This document shows positions 1 to 8,141 of a stretch of DNA of 64,000 nucleotides, piece after piece. Made by a program: the position numbers and the translations under genes. This stretch comes from PALSA-270 sp963770915 (GTDB taxonomy: Bacteria > Acidobacteriota > Terriglobia > Terriglobales > Acidobacteriaceae). Within the stretch, counting starts at the first letter, position 1; every line of letters begins with the position of its first letter. The stretch covers positions 2,046,001 to 2,110,000 of the forward strand of contig CAVYRG010000001.1 of assembly GCA_963770915.1 (NCBI GenBank). The letters run 5' to 3'. The notes beneath the pieces are model-generated. The model saw nothing but the letters and a program-made list of their open reading frames with translations. It made no database searches and was not told the DNA's origin.

Positions 1-1329
1 CCAGTGTGCCTGGGGTTGCCGGGCGCACTGCCGGTGCTGAACAAGAAAGCCGTGGAGTTCGCCACGCTGGCGGCGATGGCGTTGAATTGCCGCATTAACG
101 AGACTTCGATTTTCGCGCGCAAGAATTATTTCTATCCCGACCTGCCCAAGGGCTACCAGATTTCGCAGTACGACAAGCCGCTGGCGGAGTTTGGGTCCAT
201 CGAAATTCCGGTTCGCGGGGGGATAAAGAAGATCGGCATCACGCGAGTGCATCTGGAAGAAGACGCGGGCAAGAGCCTGCATGAAGGATTTCCTGACGCG
301 TCCGACACGACCGCCATCGACTTGAACCGCAGCGGGGTGCCGCTGATTGAGATTGTCAGCGAGCCGGATATCGCTTCGCCCGACGAGGCTTACGAATATC
401 TCACGCGGCTGAAAGAAATCATTCTTTACACCGGCGTGAGCGACTGCAACATGGAAGAAGGCTCGCTGCGCTGCGACGCCAACGTGAGCGTGAAACCTCG
501 CGGGCAGAAGGAATTTGGCACCAAGACGGAAGTCAAGAACGTCAATTCCTTCCGCTTTATTCGCGAAGCGCTGATCTACGAAATCGAGCGGCAGATTGAA
601 GTGGTGGACGCGGGCGGCAAGATCACGCAAGAAACACGCCTGTACAACGCGAACGAGGGCAAGACCTACGGCATGCGCTCGAAGGAGCAGGCGCACGACT
701 ATCGATATTTCCCCGAGCCCGATCTGCTGCCTTTGGTCGTCGATGAAAAATGGCAGGCGGAAATTCGCCGAACCTTGCCGGAATTGCCCGAGGCGCGGCG
801 CAAGCGCATGGTCGCGGACTACGGCATCACCGAGCAGGACGCGCAGGTGCTCACCCTGACGAAGTCCCTGGCCGATCAGTTTGAAGCGGCGGCGAAGGCG
901 GCCAAGAATCCAAAGCGTGTTGCGAACCTGGTGCAGAGCGAGCTCATGGGTCGTCTCAAAGCCAAGAGCCTCGAGATCGAGCAGTCGCCGGTTTCGATGA
1001 AGGGCGTGGCGGCATCGGCGGATTTGGTGGAGAGCGGCGCGATCTCCGGCAAGATGCTCAAGGATCTCTATGATTTGTGCTTCGGTCGCGGCAAGGATTT
1101 TCCGGTCGTGTATGAGGAAGAAGGGCGGCCTGAGCAGTCGCGGGATACTTCGGCGCTGGAGAAGATTATTGACGAAGTGATCGCGGCAAACCCCAAGCAG
1201 GTCGAGCAATATCGCGCCGGAAAGAAGACCGTGGCCGGCTTCTTCGTCGGCCAAGTGATGAAGGCTTCCAACGGCCAGGCCAATCCGCAGCTGGTGAATG
1301 AGTTGCTGGCGAAAAAGCTGGGTGGGTAG
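1..1329 (+). CDS. gatB: Asp/Glu-tRNA(Asn/Gln) amidotransferase subunit B (5' partial)
   Basis: GatB is the kinase/amidase-partner subunit of GatCAB, which converts misacylated Glu-tRNA(Gln) or Asp-tRNA(Asn) to the amidated form in the cytoplasm. The reading frame is open from base 1 and lacks a start, so about 30-40 N-terminal residues lie outside the window; 442 residues are present against the usual 475-490. Typical GatB stretches are visible: FYPDLPKGYQISQYD, IDLNRSGVPLIEIVSEPD, MEEGSLRCDANVSV and DYRYFPEPDLLPL. The tRNA-binding YqeY-like C-terminal domain ends at VNELLAKKLGG. This points to an organism lacking GlnRS and/or AsnRS; the family assignment is firm. Confidence 0.97.
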   Translation, partial: PVCLGLPGALPVLNKKAVEFATLAAMALNCRINETSIFARKNYFYPDLPKGYQISQYDKPLAEFGSIEIPVRGGIKKIGITRVHLEEDAGKSLHEGFPDASDTTAIDLNRSGVPLIEIVSEPDIASPDEAYEYLTRLKEIILYTGVSDCNMEEGSLRCDANVSVKPRGQKEFGTKTEVKNVNSFRFIREALIYEIERQIEVVDAGGKITQETRLYNANEGKTYGMRSKEQAHDYRYFPEPDLLPLVVDEKWQAEIRRTLPELPEARRKRMVADYGITEQDAQVLTLTKSLADQFEAAAKAAKNPKRVANLVQSELMGRLKAKSLEIEQSPVSMKGVAASADLVESGAISGKMLKDLYDLCFGRGKDFPVVYEEEGRPEQSRDTSALEKIIDEVIAANPKQVEQYRAGKKTVAGFFVGQVMKASNGQANPQLVNELLAKKLGG

Positions 1330-1498
1330 GTTTTATGAGTTCTCCGCTGCCTATGGCCAAAACCACAGAGGACACAAGGGGAGCACAGCATGACGGCGTT
1401 GTCGCGGTAACCTCCGCTGGGTGACTTCGGTCATCTGAAATCTGACATCCCCTCCCGGTAACATATTCAAATAGGTGCGGAGCGCCCAGGAGGCGGCC

Positions 1499-2200
1499 AT
1501 GAAGAAGTGGAAGCTGGATCGCGTTATCAGCGTCGCCACGCTGCTCGTGTCCGTGACGGCGCTGATTCTGGTGCTGAGGCGGCCGACTCCCATTGTGGCG
1601 CCGCAAACCCCGGAGCAAGCCGCAGCCAACGCGCGGTCTTTCCAGGAAAAAATGTCGCAACTGACTCCGCCAGACCCTCAACCCTCGGGCGACCCGGCGG
1701 TTGAAGATGCGCCGCTTATCCAAGGCTCGGCGGGCTCATCGAGTCCGACGACGTCAGCGGCTTCTTCGCAAGCTTCCAGCGCGGCACAAAAGCCGGCGGT
1801 CAACATCACGTCGAACGAAATCACTGCTGCTCTGGCGCAGGCTTCGGGCGCGTTGTCAGGCGCCTCGGGACAACTCGCCCCGGGGTCCGACCTGGGCTCC
1901 ATGCCGAACATTCTCGATCAGCAAATCAGTTTTGACGGCGACCAGGCGCACGGGCAGTTTCTGGTGAATATCGCCGGCAAGAATGTATGGATCACGGTCT
2001 CCGGCCATCTGGGATCGAAAGATGGCTACGCAACGTTTGATCCGACCGAGTTCAAAGTGGGCGACCTGAGTATTCCGGTTTCGCTGGTGAATGGCGCGCT
2101 GCAGCAGCGGCTGGCGGAGCAGCGTGACCGGCTGAAACTGCCGGACAACATCGACGGGATCAAGGTGCAAAACGGGCAGTTGGTGCTGAACCCGAAGTGA
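1499..2200 (+). CDS. Membrane-anchored hypothetical protein
   Basis: A 233-residue protein with an N-terminal signal anchor (VISVATLLVSVTALILVL, after a KKWKLDR positive patch), then a Pro/Ser/Ala-rich linker and a compact C-terminal domain (about residues 110-233). I do not recognise the domain. The ATG at 1499 is preferred over the upstream in-frame GTG at 1475 because AGGAGG (1488-1493) lies 5 bases before it. It follows gatB by about 170 bases and is probably its own transcription unit. It likely sits in the cytoplasmic membrane with the C-terminal domain outside. The function is unknown. Confidence 0.75.
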   Translation: MKKWKLDRVISVATLLVSVTALILVLRRPTPIVAPQTPEQAAANARSFQEKMSQLTPPDPQPSGDPAVEDAPLIQGSAGSSSPTTSAASSQASSAAQKPAVNITSNEITAALAQASGALSGASGQLAPGSDLGSMPNILDQQISFDGDQAHGQFLVNIAGKNVWITVSGHLGSKDGYATFDPTEFKVGDLSIPVSLVNGALQQRLAEQRDRLKLPDNIDGIKVQNGQLVLNPK

Positions 2201-2307
2201 GGGTGAACCAGAACGCCCCGCTTCCATTCTTCCCTGAAAACCTGAACAGCAACAGCGGCGGGCAGGAGTTTCCGCCCCACACAGGAGTGTCCGCCCCATA
2301 TGAAAGT

Positions 2308-2338
2308 GCGCCCCGTCCCGCGGGAAAGGACGGGGCGC
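2308..2338. terminator. Hairpin between convergent genes
   Basis: A perfect 11-bp stem (GCGCCCCGTCC at 2308-2318, GGACGGGGCGC at 2328-2338) with a 9-base loop lies between two convergent genes. There is no clear T-tract on either strand. It is a plausible bidirectional terminator, or one more dispersed palindrome. Confidence 0.5.
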
Positions 2339-2343
2339 GCAGG

Positions 2344-3108
2344 TTACTTGCTCGCCATGTAATTCAGGCGGGTGAGATAGTCGCGATGCCCGTCGCGCTC
2401 GGTTAACGCCTGGTAGGCTGGTAACAGCGCGCCGTTGTCGCCGAACAGATCGTCAAAGGCTTTGTTGAGTTTATCGAGCGACGCAGTGTCGGGCACGGTG
2501 AAGTAGTCATAGACGGTGCCGAGCTTTTCGGTGTGGTAGTCCTCGGAGAGTTCTCCCCAGGAAGTGACGGTGCCGTCTGCTACCAGCTTGTCGAGCACCG
2601 GGGCAACAATCTTTTTCGTCAACTCCGCGTAGGCTCTCATCATCCCCGGCTTGACCACCCACTTCGACCAAATTAGATAACCGCCGGAGGAACCGGACTT
2701 GGCGTTGTACATGTCCCCGGTAAGAATCTGATCCCAGTGCTTGGAGGCTGCCTGGACAGCGGCATCAGTCGATCCGGGATGGGCATAGAAAGCGTCCAGA
2801 GCCTTCAGCAAATTGCCCTCGGAAGTGGCGGTGAACCAGGAGCCGTGGGTAGGCTCACCCTCCTGATGAATGAGGTTGGTGTAGGAACCGTAGCCGATGA
2901 TGGTGCCGTCGGCCATGAGTTTTTCGCAGATAGACTTGTCGCCTGCGTCGACTTTCTGCATGTCCGGCCACTGGGCGCGAGGCACGGCCCATTCGGCCAC
3001 GTAAACGTAGACCGGCGGTTTAGCAGGCGCGGGAGCCTGCGCCTGCAATGCTCCAGCGGCTAAGGCAAGACAAAGAACCAGAAGGATAGAACGCAAAGCT
3101 CGCTGCAT
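2344..3108 (-). CDS. Secreted protein with two similar alpha/beta half-domains
   Basis: A 254-residue protein with a clear signal peptide (RSILLVLCLALAAGALQAQA). The mature part looks like an internal duplication. Residues about 30-140 (YVAEWAVPRAQWPDM..KLMADGTIIGYG) and 150-254 (IWSKWVVKPGMMRAY..KLVADGTVTSWG) share a tryptophan/valine strand, a helix and a 'L.ADGT' turn, reminiscent of NIPSNAP or dimeric alpha/beta-barrel folds. The start at 3108 is chosen because AAGGAGA lies just upstream and the signal peptide begins there; an in-frame extension to 3414 has no coding character. It is probably periplasmic or secreted. The fold is inferred and no enzymatic motif was seen. Confidence 0.75.
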   Translation of the reverse strand: MQRALRSILLVLCLALAAGALQAQAPAPAKPPVYVYVAEWAVPRAQWPDMQKVDAGDKSICEKLMADGTIIGYGSYTNLIHQEGEPTHGSWFTATSEGNLLKALDAFYAHPGSTDAAVQAASKHWDQILTGDMYNAKSGSSGGYLIWSKWVVKPGMMRAYAELTKKIVAPVLDKLVADGTVTSWGELSEDYHTEKLGTVYDYFTVPDTASLDKLNKAFDDLFGDNGALLPAYQALTERDGHRDYLTRLNYMASK

Positions 3109-3290
3109 ACTTTCTCCTTTTTCTGCGTGAGATTCCCACCAGGCAGCCCTCGGAAGGGCCCGACTACGGAACGAGCGTGCAGCCTGACTATTCAGGTTGG
3201 TTGACCGGCGACTGTGGGACTGGAATCTGGGCTGGGGAATTGTACACGAAGCCCACATAACGGGCACTGAATGTTTAGTCCAAGCCGAGT

Positions 3291-4781
3291 TCAAGCCACT
3301 GCATTGGTTGCGGCTACGGTCGCATACCACTTGCCTGAGTCCTTCGCGACTCGCTTCAGCGTCTTGAAATCGGTGTAGCCGAGGCCGAAGCGCTGGCTGA
3401 ACCCGGAGTCCCACTCGAAATTGTCCATCAAGGTCCAGGCGTGATAGCCGCGCACGTCGGCGCCGTCTTTCATGGCGCGGGCCAGTTCGCTTAGATAGGC
3501 GCGGTGGTAGTCGATACGGAGAGCGTCGTGAATGGCGCCGTCACGGCCGGGAGAATCGGCGTAGGAGCAGCCGCTTTCGGTGATCTCGATGACGGGGCGA
3601 TTGTAGTCGCGGGTAACGCGCGTGACGATGTCGTAGATGGCTTTCGGCCAGACTTCCCAGCCCATCTCAGTTTTCGGCCCTTGCTTGCCGTATTCCATTT
3701 TCGCCGGAAGCAGCCAGAAGCGCGGATCGAAGGCGCGTTCCATCGCGCCCGGGGCGGAGACAACGGTGCGGTAGTACAGATTGATGCCGATGAAGTCGAG
3801 CGGGGCGCGGGTCTTTTCCATGTCGCCATCTTTCATGCCCATGAGAAATCCAGGGAAGATAGGAAACGCATTGGGATATTTGCCGCGCAGGGCCGGCTCA
3901 AGGAACCAAAGGTTGACCATGGCGTGGGCGCGCTCGGCGGCAAGTTTGTCGTCGGAGGAATTGGTGGCCGGCTCGCAGGCGGACATGCTGAAAGCGGTAC
4001 CAACGCGGGCCTTTGGGCGCGCCGCTTTCAGCGCGCGAAATCCCGCTCCCTGCGCGAGGTTGACGCTGTGGGTGGCGCGCAGAAAGTCGCGAATGCTCTT
4101 TCGGCCTGGAGCATGGACGCCGTCGAGATAGCCCTTGCTGGTGAATGCTGCGGGCTCGTTGAGCAGGCACCAGTCCGTCACGCGGTCGCCGAGAGCGCGG
4201 GCGGCGAGTTCGACGTACTCGGCGAAACGGGCGGCGGTGTCGCGGTTCGGCCAGCCGCCGCCATCTTCTAATCGCTGCGGCAGGTCCCAGTGATAGAGCG
4301 TGACCAGCGGCCGAATTTTGGCCTCAAGCAGAGCGTCGATCAACTGGCTGTAGTAATCAATGCCCTTTGCATTTACCAGGCCCGAGCCTTCAGGCTGAAT
4401 GCGCGGCCAGGAAAGCGAAAAGCGATAGCTGTTGAGATTGAGCGCACGCATCAGCTCAAGATCATCGCGCCAGCGATGATAGCTGTCGCAGGCGACGTCG
4501 CCGGTGTCGCCGTCCTTGATCTTGCCCGGAGTGTGGGAGAAACGATCCCAGATAGATTCGCCTTTGCCATCTTCGTTCCATCCGCCTTCGATCTGATAGG
4601 CGGCAGTGGCTGTGCCCCACCAAAAACCCTTCGGAAATAAAGTGGAGGAGGTCACGCTGGGATGAGCACCAACGCTTGCGGCGAAAGATGGAGTTGCCGC
4701 GCGGCCGGAAAGACCGCTCGCGAGTGTCGCTCCGATGGTTGCATGCAAGAACTCACGGCGCGTCCAGTCCGCAGCGCTCAT
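3291..4781 (-). CDS. GH1 beta-glucosidase, Tat-exported
   Basis: A family 1 retaining beta-glycosidase of 496 residues that hydrolyses terminal beta-glucosyl or related linkages. A twin-arginine leader (TRREFLHATIG, residues 7-17) indicates folded export. The catalytic domain begins at FPKGFWWGTATAAYQIEG (about residue 49). The acid/base glutamate is in NEP (about Glu209) and the nucleophile in IEITESG (about Glu402). HTPGKIKDGDTGDVACDSYHRW and NSYRFSLSWPRI are standard GH1 signatures. It overlaps the upstream gene by 4 bases (ATGA), so the two are probably co-translated. The substrate cannot be fixed from sequence. Confidence 0.93.
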   Translation of the reverse strand: MSAADWTRREFLHATIGATLASGLSGRAATPSFAASVGAHPSVTSSTLFPKGFWWGTATAAYQIEGGWNEDGKGESIWDRFSHTPGKIKDGDTGDVACDSYHRWRDDLELMRALNLNSYRFSLSWPRIQPEGSGLVNAKGIDYYSQLIDALLEAKIRPLVTLYHWDLPQRLEDGGGWPNRDTAARFAEYVELAARALGDRVTDWCLLNEPAAFTSKGYLDGVHAPGRKSIRDFLRATHSVNLAQGAGFRALKAARPKARVGTAFSMSACEPATNSSDDKLAAERAHAMVNLWFLEPALRGKYPNAFPIFPGFLMGMKDGDMEKTRAPLDFIGINLYYRTVVSAPGAMERAFDPRFWLLPAKMEYGKQGPKTEMGWEVWPKAIYDIVTRVTRDYNRPVIEITESGCSYADSPGRDGAIHDALRIDYHRAYLSELARAMKDGADVRGYHAWTLMDNFEWDSGFSQRFGLGYTDFKTLKRVAKDSGKWYATVAATNAVA

Positions 4782-6178
4782 TGCCCGGGCGTGCCGTCAA
4801 AGAGCGGCCAAACCTGATCGCCGATGACGCGGAACACGGCGTAGGCGCTGCCTGAGTCGAAGACCTTCCGAAAGAGTAATTCGCCGCGGCCATCGCCGTC
4901 GGCGTCGACGGCATCAATCAGGTCGTAGCGTGGTCGAATGTCGAGGTGCTGCGGGTCCGTTACATTCGAGAACACTTTGTGCAGTTCACCGTAAATGTCG
5001 CTCCGCGCAACCAGCGTAATCATGTATTGCAGGTTGGGAGGGCCGGAATCAGGCCCGGGGTCAAGATGAGCAGTCGCGGTCAGCACCAGCACCGGCTCGT
5101 TACTCAGGGAAAGATCGAATACGCGAAGCTGCACGTCGGCAAAAGTTGGAGCCGGTGGTTTTGTTTTGGATCCTCTACGGGCCGCCGGATGGACGGGAGC
5201 AACCATGGTTTCCGATTCCAGCTGCTTGGCGCGGACGCGAACGTCGTCGGCGGCCATGGCGAGCATTTTCTTCTGAAATTCCTGTTGCTCGGCCGGCTTC
5301 ATGGAAAACGTGTAGGGACGAGGTTCGGGTCCGCCCGCGTCAGAAACCGCGGCAACGATCTGCACATTGCCCTGTCCAGCGCTGGCGTTGGCGGGGGTGC
5401 CTTTCGGGTTGGTAGCGCCCGTGGGTGGCTGGCCTGCCGCGGCGGGAGGAAGCCGGTCGGTCTCGGGAATAGAGAAGGTTCCGCGCCGCAGTACTGGGCG
5501 GTTGCTGTCGTCGGACTGAGTGGAAGGAGCCGTTGGCGCTGGCGCGGGAGTGGTCGCCGCGGTTGGCGCGGGCGGCGCAGGGGCCGCGGGCGGCGCTGAT
5601 GGAGCCGGGGCGGGAGGGGCCGATGCTGGCGCTGGGGCTGGTGCTGGCGCAGCGGCTGGCGGCGCTGCTTTCAGCGGTTCGGGTGCAGTAGGCCTTTTCA
5701 GAACGGGCGGCTTATCGTCACCCTCGTCAATTCCTCGCGGCTTGTCTTCGGCCTTTTCCCCGGTCTTGGGTGGCTTTGCCCCGGCTGGGAGAAACTTACC
5801 TTCCCCGATCCACAGCGGGCCGGAGGTTTTGCCTTGCGCTTGCAGCGCCTCAGTGATTGTAAACAGTCCCAGAGAAGTTCCGGCCCGCTCGGCTTCGTAT
5901 ACCGTTCCTGGGTCAAGAGCGATGGGAACCGGGGCGGCCTTGTACACGCTGGCGTCGTAGAACTGGCCCTCGATCATGATCACGACAGGGGTGAGGCGGG
6001 CGCCGCCGTTGGGCGCCAGCTCCAGCAGGCCAACCGCGCGGGGACCTTTGTCGACCTTAGCCTTGGTCGCTAGCTGAGCCGGCGCGATTGCCGCCAGCGC
6101 TATGGCGAGAGCCGCCAGGATGACGGACCGCTGAAGCTTGCGGTATAACGATGCAGAAGTTAAAGGAGATAGAGCCAT
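4778..6178 (-). CDS. Exported protein with Pro/Ala-rich linker, upstream of GH1
   Basis: An unrecognised 466-residue protein. It has a signal peptide (RSVILAALAIALAAIAPAQ), an N-terminal beta-rich domain (residues about 35-140, VGLLELAPNGGARLTPVVIMIEG), a low-complexity Pro/Ala/Thr linker (about 170-250) and a C-terminal domain (about 290-466) ending in DAVDADGDGRGELLFRKVFDSG. That last segment has a DxDGDG run resembling a Ca-binding or VCBS/FG-GAP loop. The start is uncertain: ATG at 6178 shares bases with the divergent peroxiredoxin ATG, and an earlier ATG at 6214 exists. It is translationally coupled to the GH1 gene downstream. Confidence 0.7.
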   Translation of the reverse strand: MALSPLTSASLYRKLQRSVILAALAIALAAIAPAQLATKAKVDKGPRAVGLLELAPNGGARLTPVVIMIEGQFYDASVYKAAPVPIALDPGTVYEAERAGTSLGLFTITEALQAQGKTSGPLWIGEGKFLPAGAKPPKTGEKAEDKPRGIDEGDDKPPVLKRPTAPEPLKAAPPAAAPAPAPAPASAPPAPAPSAPPAAPAPPAPTAATTPAPAPTAPSTQSDDSNRPVLRRGTFSIPETDRLPPAAAGQPPTGATNPKGTPANASAGQGNVQIVAAVSDAGGPEPRPYTFSMKPAEQQEFQKKMLAMAADDVRVRAKQLESETMVAPVHPAARRGSKTKPPAPTFADVQLRVFDLSLSNEPVLVLTATAHLDPGPDSGPPNLQYMITLVARSDIYGELHKVFSNVTDPQHLDIRPRYDLIDAVDADGDGRGELLFRKVFDSGSAYAVFRVIGDQVWPLFDGTPGQ

Positions 6179-6656
6179 GCGTCTCGACCTTAATGATAAA
6201 GCCCCGGACTTCACTTTGCCCGACCAGAATGGAAAAGAAATCTCGCTTAAGGACTTCCGTGGCAGCTACGTGGTGCTCTACTTTTATCCCCGGGCCAACA
6301 CTCCCGGCTGCACGGTCGAGGCCTGCGAGTTCCGCGACTCCTATAAGAAAATCCAGAAAACCGGCGCGGTGATTCTGGGAATTTCGCCCGATACTCCCAA
6401 GGCGCAAAAGAAGTTCGAGGAAAAATACACTCTGCCGTTCACCTTGCTCGCCGATGCCGACAAAAAAGTCTGCAACCTCTACGGTATGATGCAGGAAAAG
6501 AACATGTACGGGAAAAAAGTGCTGGGCGTGGCGCGAACCACGTTCATCATCGGCCCGGATGGAAAGATCAGGCACATCTTCCACAAGGTAAAACCGCAGG
6601 GACATGCGGAAGAAGTGCTGGAATATCTGAAGACTGCCATGAAAGGCGCGGCGTAG
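6177..6656 (+). CDS. bcp: Thioredoxin-dependent peroxiredoxin, BCP/PrxQ type
   Basis: A 159-residue cytoplasmic peroxidase that reduces H2O2 and alkyl hydroperoxides using thioredoxin. The active-site motif YPRANTPGCTVEACEF carries the peroxidatic Cys45 (PxxxTxxC) and a resolving Cys50 five residues on, the 2-Cys PrxQ arrangement. The rest matches the family: PDFTLPDQNGKEISLKDF, LLADADKKVCNLYG and the FIIGPDGKIRHIF strand. AAAGGAGAT lies just before the ATG at 6177, which discards the longer frame from 6138. The DNA glycosylase gene follows 12 bases later, suggesting a small oxidative/alkylation-defence operon. Confidence 0.95.
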   Translation: MRLDLNDKAPDFTLPDQNGKEISLKDFRGSYVVLYFYPRANTPGCTVEACEFRDSYKKIQKTGAVILGISPDTPKAQKKFEEKYTLPFTLLADADKKVCNLYGMMQEKNMYGKKVLGVARTTFIIGPDGKIRHIFHKVKPQGHAEEVLEYLKTAMKGAA

Positions 6657-6668
6657 GCCGTTCCGGCC

Positions 6669-7391
6669 ATGGCCTCCCGAGTGTCAACCCGAGCCGTCAG
6701 CAGCCGCAGAGCGAAGAGGACGAGCCAGGAATCTGCTTCAATTGACCGCAATCGCTACCGAGATGCAAGCACCTTCAGCAATCCTCTTCCGCGCTCCTTC
6801 TACGACCGCGATCCCCGCCGCGTGAGCCGGGATTTGCTTGGCAAAGTGCTGGTGCGGCGGGAGGGAAAAATCCAGCTTGCCGGGCGGATCGTGGAAGTGG
6901 AAGCCTACCTCGGCAAAAACGATCCCGCGTCGCATTCGTACCGTGGTCCAACCGCGCGCAACGCGATCATGTTCGGCCCTCCCGGCCACGTCTATGTGTA
7001 TTTCATTTATGGCAATCACTACTGCTTCAACGTCTCGTGCCAGCCGGAGGGGACAGCCGGAGCGGTTTTGTTCCGGGCGTTGGAGCCTCTGGCCGGGATC
7101 GAAGAGATGGCGCAACGGCGTGGGATTCCTCTGGCTTCCGCCAGTTCGCGCAGTCTGCGGGCTCTAACCAGCGGTCCGGGGCGTCTCGCCGAAGCGCTGG
7201 GCATTACGCGTGAGCGGGACAATGGAAAAGATGTGACGAGTACTGAGTCTGATCTTCTTATCGTAGACGACGGCTTTCGCCCGAAGCGCGTGCGGGTGAC
7301 GCCGCGGATTGGGATTACGAAGGCGGCCGAGCGGCCGCTGCGGTATGTGATTGCTGGGAATGAGTATGTTTCAGGGAAAAAGAATATCTAG
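6669..7391 (+). CDS. 3-methyladenine DNA glycosylase (MPG/AAG family)
   Basis: A 240-residue base-excision repair enzyme that removes alkylated purines such as 3-methyladenine and hypoxanthine. Family stretches are clear: RDLLGKVLVR, GRIVEVEAYLGKNDPASHSYRG (with the catalytic Glu of the EAY motif), RNAIMFGPPGHVYVYFIYG, HYCFNV, AVLFRALEP and the GPGRLAEALGI loop. The first about 40 residues (Ser/Arg-rich) are not conserved, so a later start cannot be excluded. It sits 12 bases downstream of bcp and is likely co-transcribed. The length fits the bacterial family (190-240). Confidence 0.95.
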   Translation: MASRVSTRAVSSRRAKRTSQESASIDRNRYRDASTFSNPLPRSFYDRDPRRVSRDLLGKVLVRREGKIQLAGRIVEVEAYLGKNDPASHSYRGPTARNAIMFGPPGHVYVYFIYGNHYCFNVSCQPEGTAGAVLFRALEPLAGIEEMAQRRGIPLASASSRSLRALTSGPGRLAEALGITRERDNGKDVTSTESDLLIVDDGFRPKRVRVTPRIGITKAAERPLRYVIAGNEYVSGKKNI

Positions 7392-7402
7392 ACGAGTCCG
7401 CG

Positions 7403-8092
7403 TCACTTCATTTCCAGAATCGCGAAACGAGCAGGGTCCCTGCCCAAATTTTCAAAGTTGGGGGCTGCACCCGTGAACCACTGCGCGTCTCCCTTCGAGA
7501 GACGCAGTTCCTCCGCTGCCCCGCCCTTCGGTTGGCGCGACAAATCGGCGTCTGTGATAGCGACGATCAGGCCGCCCGGTCCATTCGAATGCAGTTCCTT
7601 CGAATCTCCGCTCAGCAATTGCACGTTCAGAATTTCGACAGAAGTTTTCGTCAGAGCGGTGACATAGGAGACGTGGGAATCCACGCCCGGACCAAGTGTT
7701 TGAGCAAAGGGATCCAACGATGGATCGCGAAAGCGGTTGCGGCTTTCATCCGCTTGCATGATCTCAACAATGACCGCCCGATAGGGCACGATGCTGGGAT
7801 TGCGCAGGGCCACGCGGCTTATCGGATAGAGGAATGAAATCTCGTAACCTTCGGGATCTTCATACTGCGGCTTGGAAAATGCCGTCCCGCCCCACGCTTG
7901 CTCGACCGTGCCACTCAGTGTCATCCGCACCCAATCATGCTCATGCACGACCGGCTTGGTTTCTTCAAGGCGGCCTAAGCTAACGAGGTAAACCCGGCAA
8001 TATTGATTGCTGAAAACCAGCGAGTAATGCGATTCGTTGTCCATGCTGACGATCTGGTCCTGCGCGGCACCACGGAGAGCGAAACAAACCAT
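7403..8092 (-). CDS. Secreted cupin-like hypothetical protein, signal peptide interrupted
   Basis: A 229-residue frame with weak resemblance to small cupin-like secreted proteins (HEHDWVRMTLSGTVEQAWGG near residue 50); no function is recognised. The ATG at 8092 has no ribosome site. Upstream in the same frame is a strong AGGAGG (8131-8136), spaced 5 bases from GTG at 8125, which would begin a normal signal peptide (VNKLAAGI, stop, AVMVCFALRGAAQD). A TAG at 8099-8101 breaks it. As read, either the shortened form is made or the gene is a recent pseudogene. The body shows no other damage. Confidence 0.6.
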   Translation of the reverse strand: MVCFALRGAAQDQIVSMDNESHYSLVFSNQYCRVYLVSLGRLEETKPVVHEHDWVRMTLSGTVEQAWGGTAFSKPQYEDPEGYEISFLYPISRVALRNPSIVPYRAVIVEIMQADESRNRFRDPSLDPFAQTLGPGVDSHVSYVTALTKTSVEILNVQLLSGDSKELHSNGPGGLIVAITDADLSRQPKGGAAEELRLSKGDAQWFTGAAPNFENLGRDPARFAILEMK

Positions 8093-8141
8093 AACTGCCT
8101 AAATCCCCGCCGCTAGCTTATTCACCGCGACCTCCTATATC

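Noticed and set aside
3504..4271. 255-residue plus-strand frame opposite the GH1 gene
   Set aside because: It is a shadow of a well-supported GH1 gene, with no start signal and Ala/Gly/Val/Arg composition typical of antisense frames.
7403..8125. Selenocysteine or pyrrolysine readthrough at TAG 8099
   Set aside because: TAG could be pyrrolysine, but it lies in a signal peptide where the residue would have no role, and no pyl genes or stem structures are seen; simple mutation is more likely.
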